DNA of 47,774 nt from CAZUXY01 sp964624235 (GTDB taxonomy: Bacteria > Spirochaetota > UBA4802 > UBA5368), in the NCBI GenBank assembly GCA_964624235.1, contig CAZUXY010000036.1, positions 1 to 47,774 on the forward strand. The letters are read 5' to 3'. Below, piece by piece: positions 1 through 7,952 of the stretch (the first letter of the stretch is position 1; every line of letters begins with the position of its first letter). The notes beneath the pieces were generated by a model. It had not been told where the DNA came from and ran no database searches. It saw nothing but the letters and a program-made list of their open reading frames with translations. Position numbers and translations under genes: made by a program.

Positions 1-20
1 TCAAGCTTTTCCTTTACCAT
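1..20 (-). CDS. 5' end of an unidentified gene, cut by the window edge
   Basis: On the minus strand an ATG at 20-18 follows a strong ribosome binding site (AAGGAGAG, bases 25-32) at normal spacing. The frame stays open to the window edge, reading MVKEKL. It lies downstream of cydB on the same strand after a 135-base AT-rich gap, so it may be a further gene of that operon or have its own promoter. Six residues are too few to name a product. It could still be a chance start, but the ribosome binding site makes that less likely. Confidence 0.45.
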
Positions 21-155
21 CAGGCTCTCCTTGTTTTAAAAGTGGTTAACGGGAATTTTTTTGTTTCCCGAAAGAAAAATGCAGAAATTCATTAATTATT
101 AAAATAATAAATTTTTATTAAATAATCAAGTAAAAATCGCACCTGAAATGATTCC

Positions 156-1160
156 TTAATAACCGGTGGAAACCTTGCCGCGGAATACCCTGTGTACATA
201 GGTGCTGTAGGCAATAACGATCGGAATTCCCGCAAGTGCGATATAGAACATCACCTTGAGTGTGAGCAGGGTCGATGATGCGTTACTCAGCGTCAGGCTC
301 AATGCGGTATCGTTACCTGCTTTGACCAGATTGGGATAATGAGTCGCGCCGGTCAGAACCCACAGTCCGATGAAACTGAGGGAAGACATCAGAAACGCCT
401 TATGGTCCAGTCCTTTTGTGATAAATGAACGGTTAATAATCCACGGTATCATGGTAAGCATTGCGCCGATCCATACAAAAGGTCTGCCCAGGGTCTGTGG
501 CATGTAGATCAGTGTTGCCGTAAAGGAAAGGAACAGGGCGGTGATAAATATTATCCAGATTTTTTTTGCCAGTGCCCGGGCTCGTTTCTGCAGATCGCCA
601 TCGGTTTTCATCATGAGATAAGTACACCCCTGCATCAGTATGGCGGTCAGTCCCAGCAGACCCAGTGCCAGAGGATAAGGTCGCAGAAGGGTAAAGAACG
701 TGCCGGTGAAATCCGTGGCTTCGTTCAGCGGAACACCGACTATGACGTTACCCAGCGCCACTCCGAAAAGCAGTGAAGGAAGCATGCTCCCTGTGAAGAA
801 GGCCGCGCTCCAGAGTCCTCTGCGTTTTTCATCATAGTACCAGAACTCAATGGAAACGGCGCGAAAGATCAGGGCGAACAACACCAGCATCAGCGCAAGA
901 TAGAACCCGCTGAAGACGGTCGCGTATGCGTACGGGAACGCGGCGAAAAGGGAGGCACCGGCGGTGATCAGCCATACCTCATTCCCGTCCCACAGAGGCC
1001 AGATGCTGTTGAACAGCATAAGTTTTTCATCATCGTTTCTGGCGAGAAACGGCATAAGGATACCTGTGCCCAGGTCGAATCCATCAAGAAGGGCATAACC
1101 GGTAAAAAGAAATCCGATGATGAAATACCAGAGGTTTTGCATTGCCAGCAGTGTATCCAT
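156..1160 (-). CDS. cydB: cytochrome bd ubiquinol oxidase subunit II
   Basis: CydB is the second core subunit of the bd-type quinol oxidase. It sits in the cytoplasmic membrane and helps form the complex that reduces O2 to water with electrons from quinol. The 334-residue protein is hydrophobic throughout, with about eight to nine membrane segments. Its N-terminal stretch carries the family-typical GYALLDGFDLG motif (residues 21-31), followed by the WPLWDGNEVWL segment. Length is slightly below the E. coli protein (379). The ATG is preceded by AAGGAG. It starts 34 bases after cydA, so the two are surely co-transcribed. No cydX-like small ORF was seen after it. The identification is firm; bd subtype and kinetics cannot be read from sequence. 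Confidence 0.96.
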   Translation of the reverse strand: MDTLLAMQNLWYFIIGFLFTGYALLDGFDLGTGILMPFLARNDDEKLMLFNSIWPLWDGNEVWLITAGASLFAAFPYAYATVFSGFYLALMLVLFALIFRAVSIEFWYYDEKRRGLWSAAFFTGSMLPSLLFGVALGNVIVGVPLNEATDFTGTFFTLLRPYPLALGLLGLTAILMQGCTYLMMKTDGDLQKRARALAKKIWIIFITALFLSFTATLIYMPQTLGRPFVWIGAMLTMIPWIINRSFITKGLDHKAFLMSSLSFIGLWVLTGATHYPNLVKAGNDTALSLTLSNASSTLLTLKVMFYIALAGIPIVIAYSTYVHRVFRGKVSTGY

Positions 1161-1194
1161 GCGGAATCTCCTTATGAACTGCGTCAGAATGCCG

Positions 1195-2517
1195 TTATTG
1201 CGGTCCCGACTCTTCAGCCGGCCCTTTTCTTATTATCTTAAGCAACAGGTATATAAAGACAGCCAGGAGCAGGGTAAAAATGGCGGTAAATATCACCAGA
1301 GAAAAGAGTACCTGCCATGCCGGTACCGTTATCGATACCGCGTCGGCGGTCTTTAATACCCTGTAGACCGCCCAGGGCTGTCTCCCTACTTCGGCGGCTA
1401 TCCAGCCGAATTCGTTTGCGAGGAAGGGCAGTGGAACAGCCGCCACCAGGGCATAAAGAAACCACCGACTTGTGTGAAGGGTGCCCCTCATCATCAGCAG
1501 ACCCGCGGTCAGCGCAAGCAAAGCGAACAGTGAACCGAGCCCTATCATGATATGATATGACACGTACGGTAGAAACACCGGGGGCCTCTCTTCTTTCGGA
1601 AATTCGTTGAGTCCAGGCACCCTGGCGTTGGGATCGAAATACGCCAGCAGGCTGAGCAGTTTGGGCACTGATATCTCCAGATAGGTTCGCTGCCGGCTCT
1701 CGACCGGTATCCCGAATATTGCCAGGGGCGCGCCCTCCATGGAATTCCAGAGAGCCTCAAAGGCCGCCATTTTTTCAGGCTGGGTCCGCGCAACCTGGAC
1801 TGAACTGGAATGGCCTGAAACAAACTGGAGCAGTGCGGTTGCTATGAATATGACCATTGACAATTTTATCAGGATTCTTGAGAATTCATTGTTCCTTTTC
1901 CTCAAAAGATACCATGCGCTCATTCCCGCGAGGAACAGGGAGCCGGTAATCCATCCTGCCAGTATAGTATGAAAAAACCGGATGAACGTGGAATCGTTGA
2001 AGGTCGCAGCCATAAAATCCTTCAGCACGGCCCTCCCTCCTTCCATGGCAAAACCTGCCGGAGTCTGCATCCATGAATTGGCGATGATTATCCAGAACCC
2101 CGAGAGATGGGAACCGATAAAAACCAGGAGGGAAGACAACCAGAATGCTTTTTTCGAAACCCTGTTCCTGCCGAATACCAGGATCCCGATAAACACCGAT
2201 TCCAGGAAAAAGGCGATGATTCCTTCAGCAGCCAGGGGAGCCCCGAAAATATCACCGACCAGCCTCGAATAACGTGCCCAGTTCGTTCCGAAAGAGAACT
2301 CCAGTACTATCCCTGTTGCCGTACCGACTACAAAAACAAGTCCCAGAATTTTGATAATGAAGGATGAAATGCTTTTGTATATATCCCTTCCGGATTTAAG
2401 ATACAGGGACTCGAGTATAAATACCGCAAGGGTGATCCCCAGGGTCAGCGGGGGGAAAATAAAATGAAACCCGGCGGCAACGGCGAACTGTATCCTGGAA
2501 AGAAGTACCACATCCAT
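1195..2517 (-). CDS. cydA: cytochrome bd ubiquinol oxidase subunit I
   Basis: CydA carries the quinol site and the haem ligands of cytochrome bd oxidase. Visible family features are His18 near the N-terminus (equivalent of the E. coli haem ligand His19), a later histidine in RFFHTI, the quinol-loop QPEKMAAFEALW segment with its conserved Lys and Glu, and the HIMIGLG segment with the methionine haem ligand. At 440 residues it lacks the long Q-loop insertion of the 522-residue E. coli protein, so it is the short-Q-loop form. The gene starts 37 bases after the rubredoxin stop, which suggests a rubredoxin-cydA-cydB transcript. The context is O2 detoxification or microaerobic respiration in an otherwise anaerobic-looking organism. 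Confidence 0.97.
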   Translation of the reverse strand: MDVVLLSRIQFAVAAGFHFIFPPLTLGITLAVFILESLYLKSGRDIYKSISSFIIKILGLVFVVGTATGIVLEFSFGTNWARYSRLVGDIFGAPLAAEGIIAFFLESVFIGILVFGRNRVSKKAFWLSSLLVFIGSHLSGFWIIIANSWMQTPAGFAMEGGRAVLKDFMAATFNDSTFIRFFHTILAGWITGSLFLAGMSAWYLLRKRNNEFSRILIKLSMVIFIATALLQFVSGHSSSVQVARTQPEKMAAFEALWNSMEGAPLAIFGIPVESRQRTYLEISVPKLLSLLAYFDPNARVPGLNEFPKEERPPVFLPYVSYHIMIGLGSLFALLALTAGLLMMRGTLHTSRWFLYALVAAVPLPFLANEFGWIAAEVGRQPWAVYRVLKTADAVSITVPAWQVLFSLVIFTAIFTLLLAVFIYLLLKIIRKGPAEESGPQ

Positions 2518-2554
2518 AACACGCCCCCAGTTTAATTATAGGGATGGCCCCGGA

Positions 2555-2716
2555 TTAATCCGCGGGTTCGAAAGCGTCCTTTTCAACGCCGCACACCGGG
2601 CATACCCAGCCGGCGGGGAGGTCTTCGAATTTAGTACCCGGTTTTACGCCGTTGTCGGGATCTCCGACCTGGGGATCGTATACATAACCGCAGACACTGC
2701 ATACATACTTTTTCAT
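2555..2716 (-). CDS. rubredoxin
   Basis: This is a 53-residue one-iron electron carrier of the cytosol. Two knuckles hold the Fe(Cys)4 site: Cys6/Cys9 in YVCSVCGY and Cys39/Cys42 in WVCPVCGVEKD. The DLPAGWVCP segment is diagnostic and the length is standard. The ATG follows a GGAGG site. It lies between the flavodiiron protein gene (upstream, same strand, 365 bases away) and cydA (37 bases downstream). Rubredoxin is the usual electron donor of A-type flavodiiron proteins, so it probably feeds FprA. Membership of one transcript with cydAB suggests co-regulation under O2 exposure. Confidence 0.96.
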   Translation of the reverse strand: MKKYVCSVCGYVYDPQVGDPDNGVKPGTKFEDLPAGWVCPVCGVEKDAFEPAD

Positions 2717-2982
2717 TTGAATCCTCCGTTAAGTAATTAAGGGCGCATAATGCTCCAGGAGTTACCTATACTCCATTGTAGTATTAATCAATGATGACGT
2801 CTCTGTGTTGGTTTGAGAGGGGCCGGATCCATGGTCCCCGTTGAGACACCGTGCGCGCTGTTTCAACCGGAAAAACGGTTTTGACGGCCGCAGGCTTGAT
2901 GCTGATTATACAATTTAACAATTTATTATATCATAATTCAAGAAAAATTTTGAAAACCTGATTTAAGCGCTATACTACCTTC

Positions 2983-3061
2983 GTGTACTTTCCGAAATTT
3001 GATTGTTATAGACTTCTCATCTACTAATCCCGCCGGACCTCAGATCCGGCGGGTTTTTTTT
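2983..3061 (+). ncRNA. candidate small RNA ending in an intrinsic terminator
   Basis: This is inferred from an orphan plus-strand terminator (3029-3061) with no plus-strand gene upstream. Promoter-like boxes lie before it: TTGAAA at 2950-2955 with TATACT at 2971-2976 (15-base spacer, short), or TTGACG at 2881-2886 with GATTAT at 2904-2909 (17-base spacer). The first would give a transcript of about 80 bases. No known RNA family was recognised. An alternative is that the hairpin only blocks antisense readthrough into fprA, or ends fprA on the other strand. Confidence 0.28.
3029..3061 (+). terminator. intrinsic terminator, plus-strand polarity
   Basis: A perfect 9-bp GC-rich stem (CCCGCCGGA at 3029-3037 with TCCGGCGGG at 3045-3053) and a 7-base loop are followed directly by eight T residues on the plus strand. 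On the minus strand the hairpin lies just after the fprA stop codon but has no T-run, so it fits the plus strand far better. Confidence 0.8.
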
Positions 3062-3081
3062 ATTTGTGTATTTCAGTTGTG

Positions 3082-4242
3082 CTATAACAGGGATTCGACC
3101 TTACGGGTGATGTCCTCCAGCGTTTCTGTTCCGGGAAGGTACTGTACCCTGATTTTTTCCATGACTTCCAGCCCGCATTCCTTCAATACGGCATCCACCT
3201 GGTCGATACTCTGCCCACCCCATCCATAGGATCCAAAAGCTATTGCCCGGCGCTTTTTCGGGGCGAGACCTTTAAAGTAGGTAAGAAATGAAGCGACGGT
3301 GGGAAGCATATTGTTATTGAGTGTGGGCGACCCGACACAGATATATCCGGAGGAGAGCACTTCGGTCATTACGTCTGAAATATGGTTGTTTTTCAGGTCC
3401 ATCATTACGCAGGGGATCCCCTTGTTTTCAAATGCTTTATGGATGGCGGCGGCGATTTTCCTGGTGGAATTCCACATCGTATCATATACGATAAGTGCCT
3501 TCTCTGCGGTCCGGTTGTCCGCCCAGGCGGTGTAATGTTCCAAAATGACCGGGATGTTTTTACGCCAGATGATTCCGTGACTGGGGGCGATGGTGTCGAT
3601 TTCAAGACCCGATGCCGCTTCCAGCGCTTTTTTCACCTGTGCACCGTAGGGGAGCACGATATTGGCGTAGTATTTCCCCGCTTCAAACAGTATGATGTCC
3701 AGGGGGTACTCATCGTCGAAACGCTCTGCAGTGGCGAGGTGCTGACCGAAGGCGTCATTGGAGAAGAGTATTTTCTCTTCCCTGAGGTACGTGATCATGT
3801 TATCGGGCCAGTGTACCATCGGCGTCAGCACGAATTCCAGGTTCCGCTTGCCGAGGGACAGCTTCTCACCGGTCTTGACCGGCTGTAGAGGCAATACGTC
3901 GCCGAAGTGAAGGCGCAGGCCCTTTTCGCCGGCGGTCGACGTATAGACTTTAGCTTTTTTCGCGATACCGGTTATCCGGGGCAGAGAGCCCGAATGGTCC
4001 ATCTCCACATGGTTGGAAATTATACAGTCGATGGCCGAGGGATCTATCACCGATGAAATGCGCTCGAGCATCTCATCGCACAGGTATTTTTTGACGGTGT
4101 CGATCAGGGTGATTCTATCATCGATAACCAGATATGCATTATAGGTCGATCCCCGCTGGGTAAGGTAACCATGGAAGTTTCTCAGTTCCCAGTCGATGCC
4201 TCCGACCCAGAAAACCCCATCCTTTATCTGCACCGCTTTCAT
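3082..4242 (-). CDS. fprA: A-type flavodiiron protein (O2/NO reductase)
   Basis: This is a cytosolic flavodiiron protein that reduces O2 to water (or NO to N2O) using electrons from rubredoxin. The N-terminal metallo-beta-lactamase-like domain holds the di-iron ligands: HVEMDH (H-x-E-x-D-H), the His of PMVHWPD, the Asp of FSNDAFG and the His of APSHG. A flavodoxin domain follows, beginning near IVYDTMWNST, with the FMN-loop segment GSYGWGG near the C-terminus. At 386 residues it has the minimal A-type layout, with no fused rubredoxin or flavin reductase domain, which fits the separate rubredoxin gene downstream. Whether O2 or NO is the main substrate cannot be told from sequence. Confidence 0.93.
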   Translation of the reverse strand: MKAVQIKDGVFWVGGIDWELRNFHGYLTQRGSTYNAYLVIDDRITLIDTVKKYLCDEMLERISSVIDPSAIDCIISNHVEMDHSGSLPRITGIAKKAKVYTSTAGEKGLRLHFGDVLPLQPVKTGEKLSLGKRNLEFVLTPMVHWPDNMITYLREEKILFSNDAFGQHLATAERFDDEYPLDIILFEAGKYYANIVLPYGAQVKKALEAASGLEIDTIAPSHGIIWRKNIPVILEHYTAWADNRTAEKALIVYDTMWNSTRKIAAAIHKAFENKGIPCVMMDLKNNHISDVMTEVLSSGYICVGSPTLNNNMLPTVASFLTYFKGLAPKKRRAIAFGSYGWGGQSIDQVDAVLKECGLEVMEKIRVQYLPGTETLEDITRKVESLL

Positions 4243-4287
4243 GGCATGCCCCTCTTTCTTATAAAATTGTGGAAAATCCCGAATGTC

Positions 4288-4316
4288 ATTATAATGTGGT
4301 TAAGAGCATTGTTTAA
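4288..4316 (-). promoter_or_regulatory. candidate fprA promoter
   Basis: On the minus strand a perfect -10 box TATAAT (4293-4288) lies 17 bases from a weak -35-like TTAAAC (4316-4311). It is about 45 bases upstream of the fprA ATG and 125 bases or more from the divergent endonuclease V gene. It rests on match to the sigma-70 pattern only. Confidence 0.4.
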
Positions 4317-4442
4317 CACAATTATTTTTTGTGGTTACAATTTTAAAAAACGCCGCTCATTATAAATACACTATCATTAAGGCGGCGGTTGTCGTTTCCG
4401 GGATTACCGCTGAGCAGGAATACTGACTTTTGGGTAATAATT

Positions 4443-5111
4443 ATGCATTCATGGGACATGAGCGCGGCCGAAGCGATCGCGTTGCAGAAAAAACTCGCCC
4501 TTTCGGTAGTTACGGGGGGAATGCCCGCCCGTATTGAACATATAGCCGGCGTCGATCTTGCATTCAGCAAAAAAGAAAGTCTTGGTTTTTGCGCTATCCT
4601 TGTGTTCTCTTTTCCTGAACTGGTTGCCGTTGACGAAGTCTGCGGCTCAGGCCCCGTCACTTTCCCCTATGTACCTGGACTGCTTACCTTCCGTGAAGGG
4701 CCGCTGTTTCTGGAAACTTTCAAAAAACTCAACGTGCGTCCAGACCTTCTGGTTTTCGACGGTCAGGGGATAGCGCATCCGCGAAGGCTCGGTATCGCCT
4801 CCCACATGGGATTGTGGCTTGATATACCTTCCATCGGGTGCGCAAAATCCCGCCTTTACGGCACCCACGATGAACCTGCAAAGAGCAGGGGATCTTATTG
4901 TCATCTACATGACGACGATGGCAATGTCATAGGCGCGGTGGTCAGGACCCGTGATGGCGTAAAACCCGTATATATCTCGCCGGGCCATCGCGTGGGTGTG
5001 GACGAATCTGTATCACTCATGCTTCAGTGCGCGGTGAAATACCGTATACCGTTGCCCACCCGCGCCGCCGATATCCGAGTGGGAAAATACAAACGTGAGT
5101 GTTCTTCATGA
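4443..5111 (+). CDS. nfi: endonuclease V (deoxyinosine 3'-endonuclease)
   Basis: Endonuclease V nicks DNA near deaminated adenine (deoxyinosine) and starts its repair in the cytosol. Family marks are the acidic active-site residues in GVDLAF (Asp38), in TFREGPLF (Glu) and in LVFDGQG (Asp), plus the HPRRLGIASHMG segment. The ATG at 4443 is preferred because the family begins close to the WDM motif and has about 220 residues (222 here). A longer frame from a TTG at 4389 adds 18 residues without family likeness. The ribosome binding site is weak. It stands alone, divergent from fprA. The riboswitch-controlled operon starts about 90 bases after it. Confidence 0.92.
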   Translation: MHSWDMSAAEAIALQKKLALSVVTGGMPARIEHIAGVDLAFSKKESLGFCAILVFSFPELVAVDEVCGSGPVTFPYVPGLLTFREGPLFLETFKKLNVRPDLLVFDGQGIAHPRRLGIASHMGLWLDIPSIGCAKSRLYGTHDEPAKSRGSYCHLHDDDGNVIGAVVRTRDGVKPVYISPGHRVGVDESVSLMLQCAVKYRIPLPTRAADIRVGKYKRECSS

Positions 5112-5197
5112 AGGGGAAGAACTTTCTGTTTCTATCATATGTGAAAACAGGGAAAGGTCACGGCCTGATAAAAATGACGATGAAGCGGGTATTTTTA

Positions 5198-5226
5198 TTG
5201 ACATATTATGTCGTACGGATTATTCA
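5198..5226 (+). promoter_or_regulatory. promoter of the glycine riboswitch operon
   Basis: TTGACA (5198-5203) is a perfect -35 box and is followed after 17 bases by TATTCA (5221-5226) as a -10. The expected start near 5232 falls just before the first aptamer strand at 5235, which is independent support for the call. Confidence 0.6.
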
Positions 5227-5234
5227 TAGAAATG

Positions 5235-5421
5235 GAAATTGCAGGAGAGACCCCTTGCCGGCCGAGGGGCGCCGAAGGTGCAAGCCCCGGCAGCGGGCGA
5301 AACTCTCAGGCAAAAGGACTGTGATTTCTGTATGTATCCTGGAGAGACCCGTCATACCGGCGGGCACCGAAGGAGCAATCCCTTGTTAAGAAGGGTTAAA
5401 CTCTCAGGTTGAGTGACAGGA
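5235..5421 (+). promoter_or_regulatory. tandem glycine riboswitch (two aptamers)
   Basis: Two glycine aptamers lie in series. The first spans about 5235-5328, with its ends paired as GAAAT with ATTTC. It contains GGAGAGACC, GCCGAAGGTGCAA and AACTCTCAGGCAAAAGGAC in the usual order. The second spans about 5337-5421 (TCCTG paired with CAGGA) and repeats GGAGAGACC, CACCGAAGGAGCAA and AAACTCTCAGG. A short linker of about eight bases joins them, as in the known cooperative class. The 3' strand of the last P1 helix abuts the terminator, so glycine binding is expected to prevent termination and switch on the gcv genes. The family is certain; direction of control is by analogy with gcvT leaders. Confidence 0.96.
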
Positions 5422-5454
5422 GGAAGACGGTGAGGGCCCACGTCTTCCTTTTTT
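5421..5454 (+). terminator. riboswitch expression-platform terminator
   Basis: AGGAAGACG (5421-5429) pairs with CGTCTTCCT (5441-5449) and a run of T residues follows (5449-5454). The stem begins where the second aptamer's closing helix ends, so the two structures compete at the edge. Low glycine should leave this hairpin free to stop transcription before the gene at 5509. Confidence 0.85.
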
Positions 5455-5508
5455 ATTGTTCAAAAAACTGTACCGGGGATTTTGCTGTTTTTCAACGATG
5501 GAGTGAAC

Positions 5509-6855
5509 ATGGCGGACAGCGGAAAAAGAATAATTATCGCAGGACTGGGATCATCCGGATACGCCGCGATGATGGCGGCGAAAAGAAGGGACCCGTCGGC
5601 AAAGATTACCGTAATCGATCCGAAAGATCACGATCTCATGCATCCCTGTGGGCTTCCCTATGCAATGGAAGGTTTCATAGATCCGGCATCCCTGTACCAG
5701 GACCTCCATCTGCAAAAGATGGGGGTTGCGAAAATAAAGGGGCGCACGGTGGGTATCGACGGTGAGAAAAACCAGGTCAGGGTCCTCTCCGGCAACGGGG
5801 AAATAAAAGTCCCCTATGATTCACTCATTATTTCATCGGGAAGCAGGCCGTTGCTGCCGCCGATTGACGGCATTAAAAAGCTGATACACAGGGGTCTTTA
5901 CACGCTGACTACGGTTGATGATCTGAACGCGCTGACCGCCGCACTGAAGAACGCGAAAAAGGCTCTGGTTATAGGCGCCGGCGCCATAGGGCTGGAAGCG
6001 GCCATGGCCTTAAGGCATTCGGTTCCTGACGTGACAGTGGTTGAAATGAGGGAACAGGTACTTCCGGGGATCCTGGACGAGGACATGGCCGCCGCGGTCA
6101 AAGAGTATCTCGCGGCCGGGGGTATCTCGCTGAACACAGGCATGACAGTCAGCGCGGTGCATGGTGCGGAGGTGTTTACAGGGATCGGCTGCGGTGACCG
6201 CGTTCTCAGCGCCGATCTGGGCATTATGGCCGCCGGCTTTATTCCTGATGTGGAGTTTCTGAGTGATTCAGGGATAGAGGTACAGAAGCATGGAATAGTC
6301 GTGGATGAATACCTCCGGACCTCTCTCGATGGTGTATATGCCGCGGGCGACTGTATCGCCGCGTGGTCGGTGATCGACGGACGGCAGTTCCCGGCGAAGC
6401 TCGCCACCGGCGCCTACAAACAGGGAATAATCGCGGGAACCAACGCCGCGGGTGGAAATGATAAGTATCGCGGAACGGCGGGCACCTTCGTCACCAGAAT
6501 AGGCCGGCTTGAGGTATCGGGTACGGGATATACCCGCGCAGAGGCGGCCCGCGGCGGATATGATCCTGTGGAAGGAAAGATTAAAACCGGAATACTTCCC
6601 GAATACTTCCCCGGAAATCCCGGGATAACCGTTAAACTGATCGGCGACCGTAAAACCGGAAAAATAATCGGGGCCCAGGCGCTGGGGGAAAGGGGTGCTG
6701 CCGAAAGGATAAATATAATCAGCACGGTGATAGAATGCGGTCTTAAACCTGAGGAAATTGCGGCGGTGGAACTGGCGTATTGCCCGGCGGTGAGTGAAGT
6801 CGTGGACCCGCTGCATAAAGCACTGGATTTTTTAATGAGGAGGATGCGCAGATGA
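5509..6855 (+). CDS. single-cysteine FAD/NAD(P) disulfide-oxidoreductase-like protein
   Basis: This is a flavoprotein of the pyridine-nucleotide-disulfide oxidoreductase superfamily, 448 residues. An FAD fold is at the N-terminus (GLGSSG, residues 12-17), an NAD(P) fold in the middle (IGAGAIGLEAA), and a second FAD segment reads VYAAGDC. It has a single cysteine, Cys47 in HPCGLPY, at the place used by CoA-disulfide reductases and NADH oxidases. The C-terminal dimer region YCPAVSEVVDPL resembles theirs. It lacks the CxxxxC pair of dihydrolipoamide dehydrogenase. The ATG at 5509 follows GGAG; an in-frame TTG at 5482 lies closer to the terminator. It is first in the riboswitch operon and overlaps gcvT by four bases, so its job is tied to glycine cleavage. 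It may oxidise or accept electrons from lipoyl-GcvH, but that is inference. Confidence 0.85.
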   Translation: MADSGKRIIIAGLGSSGYAAMMAAKRRDPSAKITVIDPKDHDLMHPCGLPYAMEGFIDPASLYQDLHLQKMGVAKIKGRTVGIDGEKNQVRVLSGNGEIKVPYDSLIISSGSRPLLPPIDGIKKLIHRGLYTLTTVDDLNALTAALKNAKKALVIGAGAIGLEAAMALRHSVPDVTVVEMREQVLPGILDEDMAAAVKEYLAAGGISLNTGMTVSAVHGAEVFTGIGCGDRVLSADLGIMAAGFIPDVEFLSDSGIEVQKHGIVVDEYLRTSLDGVYAAGDCIAAWSVIDGRQFPAKLATGAYKQGIIAGTNAAGGNDKYRGTAGTFVTRIGRLEVSGTGYTRAEAARGGYDPVEGKIKTGILPEYFPGNPGITVKLIGDRKTGKIIGAQALGERGAAERINIISTVIECGLKPEEIAAVELAYCPAVSEVVDPLHKALDFLMRRMRR

Positions 6856-7937
6856 TGAGGACCAGTCTTTATAACGTGCACCTTGAATCGGGCGGCCGAA
6901 TGGTGGATTTCGCCGGATGGGAACTGCCCGTGATGTACACCTCCATACTTGAGGAGCATACCGCCACGCGCACCGGCGCGGGGCTTTTTGATGTATCACA
7001 CATGGGGGAAATAACGCTCCGCGGAAAGGACGCGGCGGGGCTTTTGAGCAAACTCATACCCACGCGCCTGGACAGGCTGGAGGAAGGAGCCTCCATGTAC
7101 AGTTGCTTCTGCAATGAGAAAGGCGGCGTGGTCGATGATATTTTCGTGTTTAAAAAAAACGCGGATGAATACTATCTGGTGGTGAACGCCTCTACAAAGG
7201 ACAAAGACCTTTCATGGATCAAAAATCACAGTGAAGGCGGGGTGGAGGTGGTGGATGAATCGGAGGCGACTTCAAAAATTGACCTCCAGGGGCCCCTTTC
7301 AAGGGAGATACTCAAAAATGTCATCGGCGATCCGAAGATTGAGGAATGCAGGCGCTTTCATTTTTTTACTTCCTCTTTTCATGGTAAACCGCTTATGATT
7401 TCCCAGACCGGTTACACCGGTGAGCTGGGATACGAACTTTTTATCGAGAACGAAATGGCGACCGCCCTGTGGAAAACCCTGGTAGCGACGGGTGGCGCGT
7501 TTGGATTGAAGCCCGCGGGCCTGGGGGCCAGGGACACCCTGAGGATGGAATCATGCTATTCGCTGTACGGACACGAGCTGGGCGAGGATATCAGTCCCGT
7601 AGAGGCGGGACTCAAATGGCTGGTCAGTTCTGAGGCCCCGTTTATCGGCAGGAATACCGTTTTTGAACAGAAGACCAAAGGCGCCCCCAGGGAGATGATC
7701 TGTTTCGAACTCACCGGCAAGGGTATCCCTCGGGAAAACTGCAGGATCATGAAAGAGGGGAACGCCGTGGGCAGAAGCACGAGCGGCGGATACTCACCCA
7801 CCTTCAGGAAAGGTATCGGAATGGCCCTGGTGCAAAGGGGGTCTCTCGCTCCCGGTGAAGACTTCACTATTGAAATACGCGGCGCCCAGGTCGCGGCCAG
7901 GGTGGTGACCAGGCCCATATACAAGTATAATGGATAA
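6852..7937 (+). CDS. gcvT: glycine cleavage system T protein (aminomethyltransferase)
   Basis: GcvT transfers the methylene group from aminomethyl-lipoyl-GcvH to tetrahydrofolate and releases ammonia. The 361-residue protein has the normal family length. It shows the N-terminal FAGWELPV and FDVSHMGE motifs, the GGVVDD segment with the catalytic aspartate, QTGYTGELGYELF and GLGARDTLRMES in order. The start overlaps the oxidoreductase stop by ATGA; a second in-frame ATG at 6855 is an equal alternative. It is the first dedicated gcv gene after the riboswitch, with gcvH 15 bases downstream. Confidence 0.97.
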   Translation: MMRTSLYNVHLESGGRMVDFAGWELPVMYTSILEEHTATRTGAGLFDVSHMGEITLRGKDAAGLLSKLIPTRLDRLEEGASMYSCFCNEKGGVVDDIFVFKKNADEYYLVVNASTKDKDLSWIKNHSEGGVEVVDESEATSKIDLQGPLSREILKNVIGDPKIEECRRFHFFTSSFHGKPLMISQTGYTGELGYELFIENEMATALWKTLVATGGAFGLKPAGLGARDTLRMESCYSLYGHELGEDISPVEAGLKWLVSSEAPFIGRNTVFEQKTKGAPREMICFELTGKGIPRENCRIMKEGNAVGRSTSGGYSPTFRKGIGMALVQRGSLAPGEDFTIEIRGAQVAARVVTRPIYKYNG

Positions 7938-7952
7938 AACTCGACGGAGGAC

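Larger units (their letters stand above)
2717..3081. other. 365-base intergenic region between fprA and rubredoxin
   Basis: There is no protein-coding gene here. On the minus strand the AT-rich stretch around 2905-2935 should hold the rubredoxin-cydAB promoter, with candidate -10 boxes TATAAT in both AT clusters, but no clean -35 could be assigned. On the plus strand it has a strong intrinsic terminator at 3029-3061 and promoter-like boxes upstream, although no plus-strand gene is present. These are listed separately. Confidence 0.5.

Noticed and set aside
50..70. CGGGAA/TTCCCG inverted repeat after cydB
   Set aside because: The stem is short, the loop is AT-rich, and no T-run follows on the transcribed strand, so it is not a convincing terminator.
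4389..4442. Longer N-terminus for endonuclease V from a TTG
   Set aside because: The added 18 residues have no family likeness, and the family begins near the WDM motif.
5898..6959. Long minus-strand frames opposite the oxidoreductase gene
   Set aside because: They are shadows of a GC-rich coding region, with no domain likeness.
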